Below, piece by piece: positions 27,314 to 36,390 of a DNA stretch of 64,000 nucleotides. Position 1 is the first letter of the stretch. Every line of letters starts with the position of its first letter. Origin of the DNA: Streptomyces sp. WM6386 (GTDB taxonomy: Bacteria; Actinomycetota; Actinomycetes; Streptomycetales; Streptomycetaceae). The position numbers and the translations under genes are program-made. The stretch is from the NCBI RefSeq assembly GCF_000972385.1, contig NZ_JXTE01000007.1, positions 107,763 to 171,762 on the forward strand, in the 5' to 3' direction. Under the pieces are notes generated by a model. It was not told the origin of the DNA. It did not search any database and saw only the letters and a list, made by a program, of their open reading frames with translations.

Positions 27314-29887
27314 GTGCAGGGACTTCCTTGGATACATTTTCGCGTATTTCGGATTGCCGGGGCAGCACTCTTGGCGTTGTTCGCCACTCTCCTCTGCTAT
27401 CGAGTTGCGCCCGAGATGATGTGGACCGTCGAGACCGTGGGCAAGGATTTCACGGCCGACGAAGAGACCCCCGATGAAGTCACCTACTGGCTCGGCTTCT
27501 CCGAAGGACAGGAGAAGCGCACCTCGACCTATTCGCTTTCCTTCACCGAGAACAGCAGCGGTGAACTCGAGATCAGCGGCGAGGAAGTCCTCACCGTGCC
27601 CCTGGGTGATCCCCTGGCCGCGGTACTGCGGCACGGTGGCGTCACATCCGACTGGTCGAACTTCGTGTGGGCGATGGCCTGCTCCGTCCACACCCCCGCT
27701 TCCGGCTGGACCTATCCCCAGGCGCCACGGATCACCGTCCGCGACGATCAGGTCATCGCGAGTTTCCCGATCCCCCGCACCACGCTCGATCTGACGGACG
27801 CGACGTCGATCGGTTTCTATTGCGGCTATGACAGCAGCGGCAGGAACACCCCTCCGATAGGCCGGCGCGACTTCGATTTCACCGCGGAAGGGTATTCGTT
27901 CACCGGAATATACGAGGCGAATCCATACGTTCAGGAACCGCACTCGGTCAAGGTCCGCACCCAGGAGCCCGACGCAGGATTCCACATCTACCTGGCCCCG
28001 GACGGCAGCGGTGCCGCTCTCGCCACCGAGGAGAGAACGGAACCCGCGGACGCCCTCCGCAACGAGCTGGCACTGGTGCTCGCGGCCGCCGGCATCGGCC
28101 TGTTGCTGGCGCGTTCCCGGTTTCCCCGTGTCCCCGTGGGCGTCTGCGTCGCGGTGACGGGGATCAGTACGACGACCGGCTTCGTTCTCGGCACCTCGGA
28201 CAGTTCCCTTCTCCAGGACGGAACGCCGGGGACGTTCCTGATCGACCTCTCCTTCGCGTGGTGGAGTCTGCTGCTGCCCGCCCTGCTGGTCATCGCCGTC
28301 ACCCGCCATCGGGAGAACCAGGGTCGGCCACCGCTCCCGCGCCTGCTGAGGTACGGCACGGCCGTGCCCTTCGCCGCCGTGGTCCTGGCTGTGCTGGCGG
28401 TGCTCGTCCGGTACGCCGACCGGGTGGAGGGCCCACGGCTCGTCGCCATCGGCTGCATGGCGGTCTCCGCGCTCACCTGGGCCTCGGTGATGCTCGGGCG
28501 CGGCCCGTGGGCGGGCGCGGGGCTGGGCTCCCTGTTGTTCACCGGTCTCTGGCTCGCGCCCCTGCTGGAGGCTCCCCTTCCGGTCGGCCCCACGTTCGCC
28601 CTGGCGGTCGGCTGCTCGCTCTCCTGGGCCGCCGCACTGACGTTCTGCGCGCGCGGTCTCGGTGACTGGCGCATCGGCGCCCTGGCCCTGGCCGCCTTCT
28701 GCGCCGCCCTGTGCCTCTTCCCCGCGAGCAAGTACCTCACCTGGAGCGGGGACGACGCTCTCTTCCGGGTGGTGGCCGACGCCACGGCCTCTTCCGTCGC
28801 CTACGGGCTGATCGAGCTCGCGGCTCTGGCCACCGCGGCGGCCTGCGCCGCCGTCGTCCTGCGGCGGGGTGCCGACGCGGACGCCATGCGCGACGGCGGC
28901 GTCCGCCTGTGCGGCGTACTGCTCGTCGGCCTGTCGATCAGTCCGCTGATGGCCAACGTGTCCTTCATGGCCAGCGATGTGATCGCCTGCGTCCTCGGAG
29001 TGATCACCTTCTGGTTCCTGCTGCCGAGGACCAAAGCGGAATTCGCCTACCGCCTCTCCCGGCTCAGCCCCGGAGCCTATGTGCGTCTGATGCACGCGGA
29101 GGCACGCAACCGGCTCCACCGGCAGGCCTGGATGGGTTTCCACAAGTCGGCTCACAGCTCACTGAGCGCCGAGGAAACCGGGGCCAGGGAATTCGAGATG
29201 AAGTGGCGTGACTTCGCCGAGCGGCCCATCCCGCTCAGAAACAAGCACTTCGTCTCGACGAACCCCGCACTGGCCAGCAGCGCCGCCCGGACACCCCGTC
29301 AGAACGCACTGGAAACCGGGATCCTGGGCCTGGTGTTCGCCACCCCCGTGATCGTCATCGACCTGCGCTCCTGGGAATCGGTCTTTCCCGCCGTCTCATT
29401 CACCGAGCTCACCATGCTCGCGCTGCACATCCTCCGCTGGGTCGTTTACGCGGCGTTCTACGGCTACTTCTACCCGAGGCTTCCCGGGCAGGTTCCGGTC
29501 GCCAAGTCGACGTTCTTCCTCCTGGCGGTCCTCCTCCCCGAACTGACCCTCATCCCCTTGTCCGCGCCGTATTCCACCCGCGAGACACTGACCGTTCTGC
29601 TGCTGCGCACCGGAGAAATCGTCGTCTTCTGCTACGGCCTGGGACTGTCCTGGGAGATCCGGCTGGCCCGGCTGGCCGGCCTGCCGTGGAGCGGACTGCG
29701 CGATCTGCGCCGGCTCTCCACGGTCACCGCGCCCGCTGCCACCGTGATCGTGGCCATGGCCACCACGGTCGCGACCGCGCTGGCGGGTGCGGCGACCGTG
29801 GCGATGCTCCAGTCCGGCCCGGCCAACCCCGAGTCGCCCGCCGTTCCGCAGAGCCCCTCACCCGCGAGCCCGACCGCCACGCCCTGA
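27314..29887 (+). CDS. Large multi-pass membrane protein, family not recognised
   Basis: 857 residues. One N-terminal transmembrane helix (about residues 12-30) is followed by a polar, probably extracytoplasmic domain of about 220 residues rich in beta-type sequence. About twelve hydrophobic helices follow, interrupted by a cytoplasmic-looking segment near residues 570-660 (RLHRQAWMGFHKSAHSSLS, EFEMKWRDFAERPIP). The end is Pro/Ser/Thr-rich. I see no transporter, kinase or sortase motif. The first 250 codons use A/T-ending codons (ATA, TTT, GTA) more than neighbouring genes, a hint of foreign or recently acquired sequence. It is divergent from cobK. Confidence 0.7.
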   Translation: MQGLPWIHFRVFRIAGAALLALFATLLCYRVAPEMMWTVETVGKDFTADEETPDEVTYWLGFSEGQEKRTSTYSLSFTENSSGELEISGEEVLTVPLGDPLAAVLRHGGVTSDWSNFVWAMACSVHTPASGWTYPQAPRITVRDDQVIASFPIPRTTLDLTDATSIGFYCGYDSSGRNTPPIGRRDFDFTAEGYSFTGIYEANPYVQEPHSVKVRTQEPDAGFHIYLAPDGSGAALATEERTEPADALRNELALVLAAAGIGLLLARSRFPRVPVGVCVAVTGISTTTGFVLGTSDSSLLQDGTPGTFLIDLSFAWWSLLLPALLVIAVTRHRENQGRPPLPRLLRYGTAVPFAAVVLAVLAVLVRYADRVEGPRLVAIGCMAVSALTWASVMLGRGPWAGAGLGSLLFTGLWLAPLLEAPLPVGPTFALAVGCSLSWAAALTFCARGLGDWRIGALALAAFCAALCLFPASKYLTWSGDDALFRVVADATASSVAYGLIELAALATAAACAAVVLRRGADADAMRDGGVRLCGVLLVGLSISPLMANVSFMASDVIACVLGVITFWFLLPRTKAEFAYRLSRLSPGAYVRLMHAEARNRLHRQAWMGFHKSAHSSLSAEETGAREFEMKWRDFAERPIPLRNKHFVSTNPALASSAARTPRQNALETGILGLVFATPVIVIDLRSWESVFPAVSFTELTMLALHILRWVVYAAFYGYFYPRLPGQVPVAKSTFFLLAVLLPELTLIPLSAPYSTRETLTVLLLRTGEIVVFCYGLGLSWEIRLARLAGLPWSGLRDLRRLSTVTAPAATVIVAMATTVATALAGAATVAMLQSGPANPESPAVPQSPSPASPTATP

Positions 29888-29944
29888 AGTGTGGGGGTCG
29901 TGTGGCATGCGTTCGGATCGCTCCGCCCGGCCCGGGCGGATCGC

Positions 29945-29950
29945 TATCGT
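29945..29950 (+). promoter_or_regulatory. -10 box of a probable leaderless promoter (HAD gene)
   Basis: TATCGT ends six bases before the ATG at 29957, with no ribosome binding site. Confidence 0.4.
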
Positions 29951-29956
29951 CCTGCC

Positions 29957-30760
29957 ATGGACTCCGTGCGCGCCGTACTGATCGACATCGACGGGGTTCT
30001 CACCGTCTCGTGGGAGCCGTTGCCGGGTGCGGTCGAGGCGTTGCGGGAGATCCGCGAGGCCGGTCTCGCCGTCGCGTTGGTCACCAACACGACGTCCCGG
30101 ACACGGGCGTCGATCGCCGGGACGCTGGCGCAGGCGGGGTTCCCGGTGACGGCGCGGGACATCCTGACCGCGCCCGCCGTCACCGCCGCGTATGTCACCG
30201 AGCATTTCCCGGGGGCGCGCTGTGCGCTGCTGAACAGCGGGGACATCGGGCAGGACCTCGGGGACGTGGACGTGATCGATGCCGGGGACACCGGGACCGT
30301 CCCGGACGTCGTGATCGTCGGGGGTGCGGGGCCCGAGTTCGACTACGTTGCGCTCAACCGGGCGTTCGGGCATCTCCAGCGCGGCGCGCGGCTGGTGGCG
30401 ATGCACCGGAATCTGTACTGGCGTACCGACGACGGACTTCAACTGGACGCGGGTGCGTTCCTGGTGGGGCTGGAGAAGGCGGCCCGTACCGAGGCCGTGG
30501 TGACGGGGAAGCCGTCGCGCGCGTTCTTCGCCTCGGCGCTGGCCCGGCTGGGGGCCGGTGCGGACGAGGCGGTGATGGTGGGGGACGACGTGGAGTCGGA
30601 CGTTCTGGCGGCGCAGGCCGCCGGTGTCACGGGCGTGCTGGTCAGGACGGGCAAGTATCTGCCTCAGACGCATCGGGACGCGAGCGGCACCCCGGACCAT
30701 GTGATCGACTCGTTCGCGCAGCTGCCCGCACTGCTCCGGGCGTGGTCAGCGGAGCAGTAG
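29957..30760 (+). CDS. HAD-IIA family phosphatase
   Basis: 267 residues. Motif I is DIDGVL with Asp10 and Asp12, motif II is VTNTTS, motif III includes the Lys of TGKPSRAFF, and motif IV is MVGDDVESD. A C2a-type cap lies between motifs II and III. This is the NagD/pyridoxal-phosphatase/LHPP-like group, and the sequence looks closest to the LHPP type. The physiological substrate is unknown. The 3' end overlaps the convergent TSUP gene by 15 bases. Confidence 0.85.
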   Translation: MDSVRAVLIDIDGVLTVSWEPLPGAVEALREIREAGLAVALVTNTTSRTRASIAGTLAQAGFPVTARDILTAPAVTAAYVTEHFPGARCALLNSGDIGQDLGDVDVIDAGDTGTVPDVVIVGGAGPEFDYVALNRAFGHLQRGARLVAMHRNLYWRTDDGLQLDAGAFLVGLEKAARTEAVVTGKPSRAFFASALARLGAGADEAVMVGDDVESDVLAAQAAGVTGVLVRTGKYLPQTHRDASGTPDHVIDSFAQLPALLRAWSAEQ

Positions 30761-31519
30761 CTGGAGGCCGCCGACGATCGTCGCCGCGATCACGAGCTGT
30801 TCGAAGAGCCGCTGGTTGATCCTGTTCACGGCCCACTTGCCGAGAAATGCGCCGGGCACGACGAACGCCACGAGCGCGGCGTCGAGCAGGAGCGAGTGGC
30901 CGTCGATCAGGCCGAGGCCCACGCTGAAGGGCACCTTGGACGTGTTGACGATCAGGAAGAAGAAGGCGGAGGTGCCCAGGAAGCCCAGCTTCCGGAAGCC
31001 CGCCGACAGAAGGTACATCGACATCACCGGGCCGCCGGCGTTGGCGACCATGGTGGTGAAACCGCCCAGGACGCCGTAGGAACGGGCCTTGATCCGGCCC
31101 GTCTTCGTGGCGACCGAGTCCGGTTCGTCGGCCTGGTCGGCTGCGCGGCGGCGCCACACCGTCACGGCCGCCATGAGCAGCAGGATGGCGCCGATCGACG
31201 TCCGGACCATCTCGTCGTCGGCCCACATCAGGAACAGCGTGCCGGCGACCACGCCCGCCGCGACCGCCGGGAACAGCTTCCACAGGGTCGGCCAGTGGGC
31301 GTGGCGCCGGTAGGTGAGGACGGCGAGCACGTCGCCGGCGATCAGGATCGGCAGCAGGACGCCGGTCGAGGCGCGGGCGGGCAGGACCGCGGCGAAAATG
31401 GCGAGGCTGACCGTGTTGGCCCCGCTCACGGCGGTCTTCGAGAAGCCGACGAGGAGGGCCGCGAAGGCGAGGGCGGCGAACTCCCAGCCGGTTATGTGCC
31501 AGAGCGTCATCGTGTTCAT
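30746..31519 (-). CDS. TSUP family (TauE/SafE) membrane permease
   Basis: 257 residues with about eight transmembrane helices. The two related halves each contain the family pattern, for example LVGFSKTAVSGANTVSLAI near the N-terminus and GGFTTMVANAGGPVMSMYL in the second half. The family exports sulfite, organosulfonates or other small anions. No sulfur genes are adjacent, so the substrate is open. The start at 31519 keeps the first helix whole; an ATG at 31510 is also possible. Confidence 0.85.
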   Translation of the reverse strand: MNTMTLWHITGWEFAALAFAALLVGFSKTAVSGANTVSLAIFAAVLPARASTGVLLPILIAGDVLAVLTYRRHAHWPTLWKLFPAVAAGVVAGTLFLMWADDEMVRTSIGAILLLMAAVTVWRRRAADQADEPDSVATKTGRIKARSYGVLGGFTTMVANAGGPVMSMYLLSAGFRKLGFLGTSAFFFLIVNTSKVPFSVGLGLIDGHSLLLDAALVAFVVPGAFLGKWAVNRINQRLFEQLVIAATIVGGLQLLLR

Positions 31520-31576
31520 GCGGAACCCGATGCTATGCGCATCTAATGGGTGGCGTAAGGAGCGTCTCGCCTGATG

Positions 31577-31599
31577 ACCCGGCCCTGAGCGGGCCGGGT
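31577..31599. terminator. Hairpin terminator
   Basis: Perfect nine-base stem ACCCGGCCC/GGGCCGGGT with a five-base loop. It lies downstream of the leftward thiolase remnant and upstream of the TSUP gene. Confidence 0.7.
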
Positions 31600-31620
31600 G
31601 AAGTCCACTGCGGTCAGGTA

Positions 31621-31698
31621 GCGCCCGAAGGGGCGCGGGGCTGTGTCAGTTTGCGGCTGCCGCCGCGTGGGCGCGACCAGCCACGACGGCGCCGCAGA
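31621..31698. repeat. Streptomyces interspersed GC-rich repeat
   Basis: The stretch begins with the hairpin GCGCCCGAAGGGGCGC and continues through CGCGTGGGCGCGACCAGCC and ACGACGGCGCCGCAG. This combination matches a very common intergenic repeat I recall from Streptomyces genomes. It lies directly downstream of the thiolase remnant. No coding content is seen in the 217-base gap apart from this and the terminator. Confidence 0.65.
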
Positions 31699-31736
31699 CG
31701 AACAACAACCCGTCCACCGCACTGCCGGCGGAGCGC

Positions 31737-32243
31737 TTAGTGCCTCTGCACCAGCACCGCGCTCCCCTGCCCCACGCCCACGCACATCGTCGCGAGGCCC
31801 CGCGCCGCCCCCGTCCGCCGCATGCGGTGCAGCAGCGTCGTGAGGATGCGTGCCCCCGAGCAGCCCAGCGGATGGCCGAGCGCGATCGCGCCGCCGCTCG
31901 GGTTGACCAGCTCCGGATCGATGCCGAGGCGGTCCACGCAGGCGAGGGCCTGGGCGGCGAAGACCTCGTCGAACTCGGCCTCCTGGATGTCGCCGACGGT
32001 CCAGTCGGCGCGGGCGAGCACCTTCTGTGTGGCGGGGACGGGGCCGATGCCCATCACGTCGGGGTGAACGCCGGCGGAGGCGCCGGCGACATAGCGGCCG
32101 AGCGAGTCCAGGCCGAGGTCGTTCAGTGCCTCCTCGCTGACCAGGAGAAGGCCCGCGGCGCCGTCGTTCATGGGTGCGGCGTTGCCGGCCGTGACGCTCC
32201 CGCTCTGCCGGAAGACCGGCTTCAGCCGGGACAGCTTCCGGTA
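31737..32243 (-). pseudogene. C-terminal remnant of an acetyl-CoA acetyltransferase (thiolase)
   Basis: About 165 residues match the C-terminal half of a thiolase. SGSVTAGNAAPMNDGAAG holds the conserved NDGAA; VNPSGGAIALGHPLGCSGAR holds the catalytic His (given in two parts: VNPSGGAIALGHP and LGCSGAR); TMCVGVGQGSA holds the catalytic Cys. The N-terminal half with the nucleophilic Cys is absent: upstream of about 32243 the frame continues as antisense of a lipase gene. It therefore lacks half of the active site and cannot be a working thiolase. Confidence 0.85.
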
Positions 32244-32922
32244 CGAGGAGCTCGCCGATGTCCTCCACCGGCACGCCGCGGTCTTCGGGCCCGACCACCG
32301 GGGCCAGGGGAAGTCGGCGGGCGAGCGGGTGCTGGTAGAGGACTTCGAGGACGTGGTCACCGATGTGCACACCGTGGCCGACTTCGCCCGGGCCGCCCAC
32401 CCGGGCCTGCCGGTCGTCCTGATCGGACACTCCATGGGCGGTCTGATCTCCGCCCGCTTCGCACAGCGCCACGGAACCGAGCTCACCGCGCTCGTCCTGT
32501 CCGGACCGGTGATCGGCGACCGGGAGCTGCCCCGGCGGCTGATCGCCCTGGACGAGATCCCCGACACGCCCATCAGCCCGGCCTCGCTCTCCCGTGATCC
32601 CGCGGTGGGAGCGGCGTACGTGGCGGATCCGCTGGTCTGGCACGGGCCGATGAAGCGGCCGACGGTCGAGTCGTTCCTGCGCACACTGGAGACGGTGGCC
32701 AAGGGCGGTGACATCGGCCGGCTCCCCCTGCTGTGGCTGCACGGCGACGACGACCGGCTGGTGCCGCTCGGCGGCAGCCGCGTCGGGGTCGAGCAGCTCA
32801 GCGGGGGTGTCCTGACCGAGCGGATCTATCCGGGCGCCCGGCACGAGGTGTTCAACGAGACGAACAGGGCGGAAGTCCTCGCCGACCTCACCCGTTTCCT
32901 GGACGGTGTGCTCGACGGCTGA
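32231..32922 (+). pseudogene. Monoglyceride lipase-like alpha/beta hydrolase missing its N-terminus
   Basis: From RYEELADVLHRH onward the frame encodes an alpha/beta hydrolase of the monoacylglycerol lipase type. GPDHRGQGKSAGE is the conserved loop, GHSMGG the nucleophile elbow with catalytic Ser, LHGDDDRLVP carries the Asp, and GARHEVFNE the His. The usual 30-40 residue start with the oxyanion-hole strand is missing and is replaced by the truncated thiolase on the other strand. An ATG at 32170 is open in frame but would encode thiolase antisense. All three catalytic residues remain, so residual activity cannot be excluded. Confidence 0.8.
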
Positions 32923-33056
32923 TCCCGCGGCGTTTGCACCGGTTCGCCCTGGGCACCCGCGCCCCCGTGGAGTGGTCGCGGCAGGCTGCCTGTGACCAGG
33001 GACGCCTCGCACCGCTCCGTACCAGGCACGAACCACGCCAGAAGGAGGAGCACGGT

Positions 33057-33536
33057 ATGACCGTGGTGAGGAGCACCCTTCCCGAGGACGCCCGACGGAT
33101 CGCCGGGGACGCCCTGCAGAGCACGCTCGTGGATCTGCTCGGGCTGTCGCTGATCGGGAAGCAGGCGCACTGGAACATCGTCGGCCCGCGCTTCCGCTCC
33201 ATCCACCTGCAACTGGACGAGGTGGTGGACACCGCCCGCACCTACTCCGACACCGTGGCGGAGCGCGCCGCGGCGCTCGGGCTGCCGCCCGACGGCCGCC
33301 CGGAGACGATCGCCACCGCGTACACCCTGCCCGGCACGAAGGAGGGCTGGCAGCGGGACAACGAGGTCGTCGCTCTGATGCAGGAGACCCTGGAGACGGC
33401 GATCGCCCGGCTGCGTGAGCGCATCGGCGCGACGGAGAAGGCGGACCCGGTCACCCAGGACCTGCTGATCGGCATCACGGCGGAACTGGAGAAGCAGCGT
33501 TGGATGTTCGACGCGGAGAACTGGCCGCGGGACTGA
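33057..33536 (+). CDS. Dps family DNA-protection/ferritin-like protein
   Basis: 159 residues, a normal Dps length. The ferroxidase residues expected between subunits are visible: His38 in AHWNIVG, His50 and Asp54 in IHLQLDEV, Asp65 and Glu69 in SDTVAERAAALG. It stores iron and consumes peroxide as a dodecamer. The N-terminus is short, without the Lys-rich DNA-binding tail of E. coli Dps. AGGAGGAG precedes the ATG. The small DUF3140 gene follows 31 bases later. Confidence 0.9.
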   Translation: MTVVRSTLPEDARRIAGDALQSTLVDLLGLSLIGKQAHWNIVGPRFRSIHLQLDEVVDTARTYSDTVAERAAALGLPPDGRPETIATAYTLPGTKEGWQRDNEVVALMQETLETAIARLRERIGATEKADPVTQDLLIGITAELEKQRWMFDAENWPRD

Positions 33537-33567
33537 CCGCCACCTCTACGTACGGAAGGGGCACGCG

Positions 33568-33900
33568 ATGACCGACGCCCTCGAACTCGACGCGCTGTGG
33601 GAGGACTTCCACCGCGCGGTGAACATGACCTCGCAGGAACTGGCGGCCTGGCTGCGGGTCAGCGACGCCGACGAGGACACCGAGCCGCTGCCGGAACACG
33701 CCGGGTCGCCCACCGGACAGCACGTCCTGGCGATCCTGCAGAAGCGGCGCACGGATCTCACCGATGACGACGTCCAGGTGATGTACGAGGTGGTGGACAC
33801 CGTCTCGGCACAGACGGACCCGGAGAACGAGCCGGCGGCCGAGGACACGCGGCGTCGGCACCTGCTGATGACGCTGGGCCACGATCCGCTCAAACCGTAG
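33568..33900 (+). CDS. DUF3140 domain protein
   Basis: 110 residues, acidic and probably helical. ALWEDFHRAVNMTSQELAAWL at the N-terminus (given in part as FHRAVNMTSQELAAWL) and RRHLLMTLGHDPLK at the C-terminus mark the DUF3140 family, whose members are thought to bind DNA but have no settled function. ACGGAAGGGG precedes the ATG. Its position directly behind dps suggests co-transcription, perhaps as part of a stress response. Confidence 0.75.
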   Translation: MTDALELDALWEDFHRAVNMTSQELAAWLRVSDADEDTEPLPEHAGSPTGQHVLAILQKRRTDLTDDDVQVMYEVVDTVSAQTDPENEPAAEDTRRRHLLMTLGHDPLKP

Positions 33901-34010
33901 GAATGACAGCGCAGTTGACCTGAAGCAGGTGGCCGAAGACCGACTCCGCCGGGCCCGGATGATCGTGCGAGACTGCTCGCAACCTTGACGGGCGAGCAGA
34001 GGAGCCACAC

Positions 34011-34829
34011 GTGACCGGGACCGAGCCGGCCGCCGTCCAGCGGATCGACACGACCAGGCCGCACCCGGCCCGCGTCTACGACTGGTACCTCGGCGGCAAG
34101 GACAACTACCCGGTCGACGAGGCCCTCGGCCGTCAGATCGCCTCGCTCAGCGGCGACGCCCCGCGGGCCGCGCGCGCCAATCGCTGGTTCATGAACCGGG
34201 CCATCCGCCGGCTGGCCGCGAACGCGGGAATCCGCCAGTTCCTGGACATCGGCACCGGCATCCCCACCGAGCCCAATCTCCACCAGATCGCCCAGCAGGT
34301 CGCCGCGGACGCCCGCGTCGTCTACGTCGACAACGACCCGATCGTCCTCGCCCACGCCGGCGCCCTGCTGCGCGGCACCGAGGAGGGCGTGACGGAGTAC
34401 ATCGAAGCCGACGTGCGCGAGCCGCGGACGATCCTCGAACAGGCGGGGCAGATCCTCGACTTCGACCGGCCCGTCGCCCTGTCGCTCATCGCCCTCATGC
34501 ACTTCGTCGCCGCCGAGGACGGCGCGTACGACCTGGTGGACGCGCTGGTCGGCGCGCTGGCTCCGGGCAGTGCTCTGGTGCTGTCCGCGATGACCGCCGA
34601 CTTCGAGCCGGAGAACGTACAGCGGGGCATCGAGGCCTACGCGGCGGGCGGAGTGACGCTGGTGGCCCGTACCCGGGACGAGTTCGGCCGCTTCTTCGAG
34701 GGACTCGACGTGCTGGAGCCGGGGATCGTGTCGGTCAAGGACTGGCGTCCCGAACTCGCGGTGGCCGAGACGCCCGACCCCGCAGCGGGACCGGTGTCGC
34801 TCTACGGGGCCGTCGGGATCAAGTCCTAG
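34011..34829 (+). CDS. DUF574 family S-adenosylmethionine methyltransferase
   Basis: 272 residues. The family start RPHPARVYDWYLGGKDNYPVD (here in part: ARVYDWYLGGKDNYP) is diagnostic. FLDIGTGIPTEPNLHQIAQ contains the cofactor-binding glycine motif, and VVYVDNDPIVLAHA the acidic strand. These Streptomyces proteins are abundant and their substrates are unknown. GTG start with GGAG upstream. A paralogue with the same layout lies at 45388. The 3' end overlaps the convergent SDR gene by four bases. Confidence 0.85.
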   Translation: MTGTEPAAVQRIDTTRPHPARVYDWYLGGKDNYPVDEALGRQIASLSGDAPRAARANRWFMNRAIRRLAANAGIRQFLDIGTGIPTEPNLHQIAQQVAADARVVYVDNDPIVLAHAGALLRGTEEGVTEYIEADVREPRTILEQAGQILDFDRPVALSLIALMHFVAAEDGAYDLVDALVGALAPGSALVLSAMTADFEPENVQRGIEAYAAGGVTLVARTRDEFGRFFEGLDVLEPGIVSVKDWRPELAVAETPDPAAGPVSLYGAVGIKS

Positions 34830-35518
34830 CCCAGCAACCACCCCCCGTCCACCGCGAGTTCGACGGCGTTGACCGACCGGTTGCGCAGCAGGAAGTCCAC
34901 GGCGTCCACCACGTCCGCCATCGTGGCGAGCCGTCCGGTGGGTGTCCCGGTGCGCAGTCGGGCGAGCACCTCCCCCGGTTTGGCCAGCCAGTACGGGCTG
35001 TCCCCGACGACTCCGGGGTGGAGGGCGTTGACACGGACGGGGGCGAGTTCGACGGCGAGGGTGTTCACCAGTCCGCGCACTCCCGCGTTGACGGTCGCCA
35101 CGGTCGTCGCGCCCGGGTAGGGCCGCTCCTTGGCCTGGCCGCCGAACACGACGACGGCACTGTCGTCGTGCAGCCGGTCCCGGAGGGCGTGCACGACCTC
35201 GGTGTAGCCGACGAGCTTCAACGTCACCAGGTTCAGGGCGGCCTCGATGTCGTACTGGCTCACCCGGTTGTCGTCGCGGGCGACACCGGCCAGGACGAGA
35301 TGGTCGACAGACCCGATGCCGCCGAGCGCTGCCGCGATCTCCCGTGGCCGCGACAGGTCGAGGGCGATGCCTCGCAGCGCACCGACCTCCTTGGCCGCCG
35401 TGCCGGCACGATGGGCGTCCCTGCCGGTGAGGACCACCTCGTCCCCCCGCCCCGCACGGAAGCGGGCGAACTCGCGGCCGATCCCCGACGTACCACCGAC
35501 GACGAGCACACTGCTCAT
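34826..35518 (-). CDS. SDR family protein with degenerate active site
   Basis: 230 residues with a Rossmann fold: VLVVGGTSGIGREFARF is a good cofactor-binding motif and LAGVA replaces the usual NNAG. At the place where SDR enzymes have Ser...Tyr-x-x-x-Lys, this protein reads GATTVATVNAGVRG (about residues 136-149), so neither the Tyr nor the Lys is present. A close relative of this group may use another mechanism or act as a binding protein. Last gene of the seven-gene operon; its ATG overlaps the bicupin stop by four bases. Confidence 0.8.
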   Translation of the reverse strand: MSSVLVVGGTSGIGREFARFRAGRGDEVVLTGRDAHRAGTAAKEVGALRGIALDLSRPREIAAALGGIGSVDHLVLAGVARDDNRVSQYDIEAALNLVTLKLVGYTEVVHALRDRLHDDSAVVVFGGQAKERPYPGATTVATVNAGVRGLVNTLAVELAPVRVNALHPGVVGDSPYWLAKPGEVLARLRTGTPTGRLATMADVVDAVDFLLRNRSVNAVELAVDGGWLLG

Positions 35519-36390
35519 GACTCCAGCGCCTCCTGAAGGTACTGCCAGTCCCGTGTGAACCGGTACGAGTGGCGGGTCGGCGGCTGAGGCGCCTGGGTCT
35601 CCAGCCAACGCACCGGCCCCGCACCGGCGTTGGTGAACCCGTGTACACAACCGGCGCCCGCCCAGGCCACATCGCCGGGCCCCAGCCGGTGCACCGAGCC
35701 GTCGAAGGTGGCGTCCACGGCCCCTTCGAGGATCAGGTACGTCTCCTCGAAGGGGTGGTCGTGCGTGCCCGCGACGCCGTCCGGGGCGTACTGCACCATG
35801 AACATCGTCGAGGCGACCGCGCCCAGGTCGCCGTCGACCATCATCTTCACCGTGATCCCGCTGTAGACGAGCAGCGCGGTGCGCATGCTCGCCGACACCG
35901 CGAGCAGGTCCTGGGACTGTTTGCCGGGTTCCATCTGCGCGGGCTCGAAGTGCCCGAAGGAACGGGTGCGCGGGTCACGGACGTCGAGGCGGACGGGGCC
36001 TCGGCGGGGCAGCGCGGGCACCGCCTGGGTGTCGTGGCCGTAGCGGGCACGCGGCACGGGCGCCAGCATGTCCGCCCAGCGTGCGGCGGTGTCCCCGGCG
36101 CCCCGCCAGGCGTGCGGGACACCTGTCGGCAGCAGCCCGTAGTCGCCCTCTTCGAGGAGATACGACCCTTCGGGCACGTCGAGGACGACGGTCCCGTCGA
36201 GCACGCAGAAGCTCTCCTCGTACGAGTGGACGTGGGGCCCGATCGCACCGTCCGGCAGCAACTCGCAGACGCCGAAGCCGGTATGGACGCTGCCGTCGTC
36301 CTCGCCGACCAACTCCCGCCGCCGATAGCCGTGTTCGTCGTACTCCGACGGCGGTACGTCGGTGGCGCGGCGTACCAGGTGAGCGGTCAC
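35515..36390 (-). CDS. Bicupin protein, ureidoglycine aminohydrolase-like
   Basis: 291 residues with two cupin domains. The first has HVHSYEESFCVLDG and GDYGLLPTGVPHAW, the second has THDHPFEETYLILEG and GDVAWAGAGCVHGFTN. In both, His and Glu residues stand where cupins bind metal. The overall pattern, including RWLETQAPQPP, resembles AllE/UGHY-type (S)-ureidoglycine aminohydrolases of purine catabolism, though the family is broad. The GTG start overlaps the amidohydrolase stop (GTGA). It probably acts on the same substrate series as the amidohydrolase. Confidence 0.8.
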   Translation of the reverse strand: MTAHLVRRATDVPPSEYDEHGYRRRELVGEDDGSVHTGFGVCELLPDGAIGPHVHSYEESFCVLDGTVVLDVPEGSYLLEEGDYGLLPTGVPHAWRGAGDTAARWADMLAPVPRARYGHDTQAVPALPRRGPVRLDVRDPRTRSFGHFEPAQMEPGKQSQDLLAVSASMRTALLVYSGITVKMMVDGDLGAVASTMFMVQYAPDGVAGTHDHPFEETYLILEGAVDATFDGSVHRLGPGDVAWAGAGCVHGFTNAGAGPVRWLETQAPQPPTRHSYRFTRDWQYLQEALES

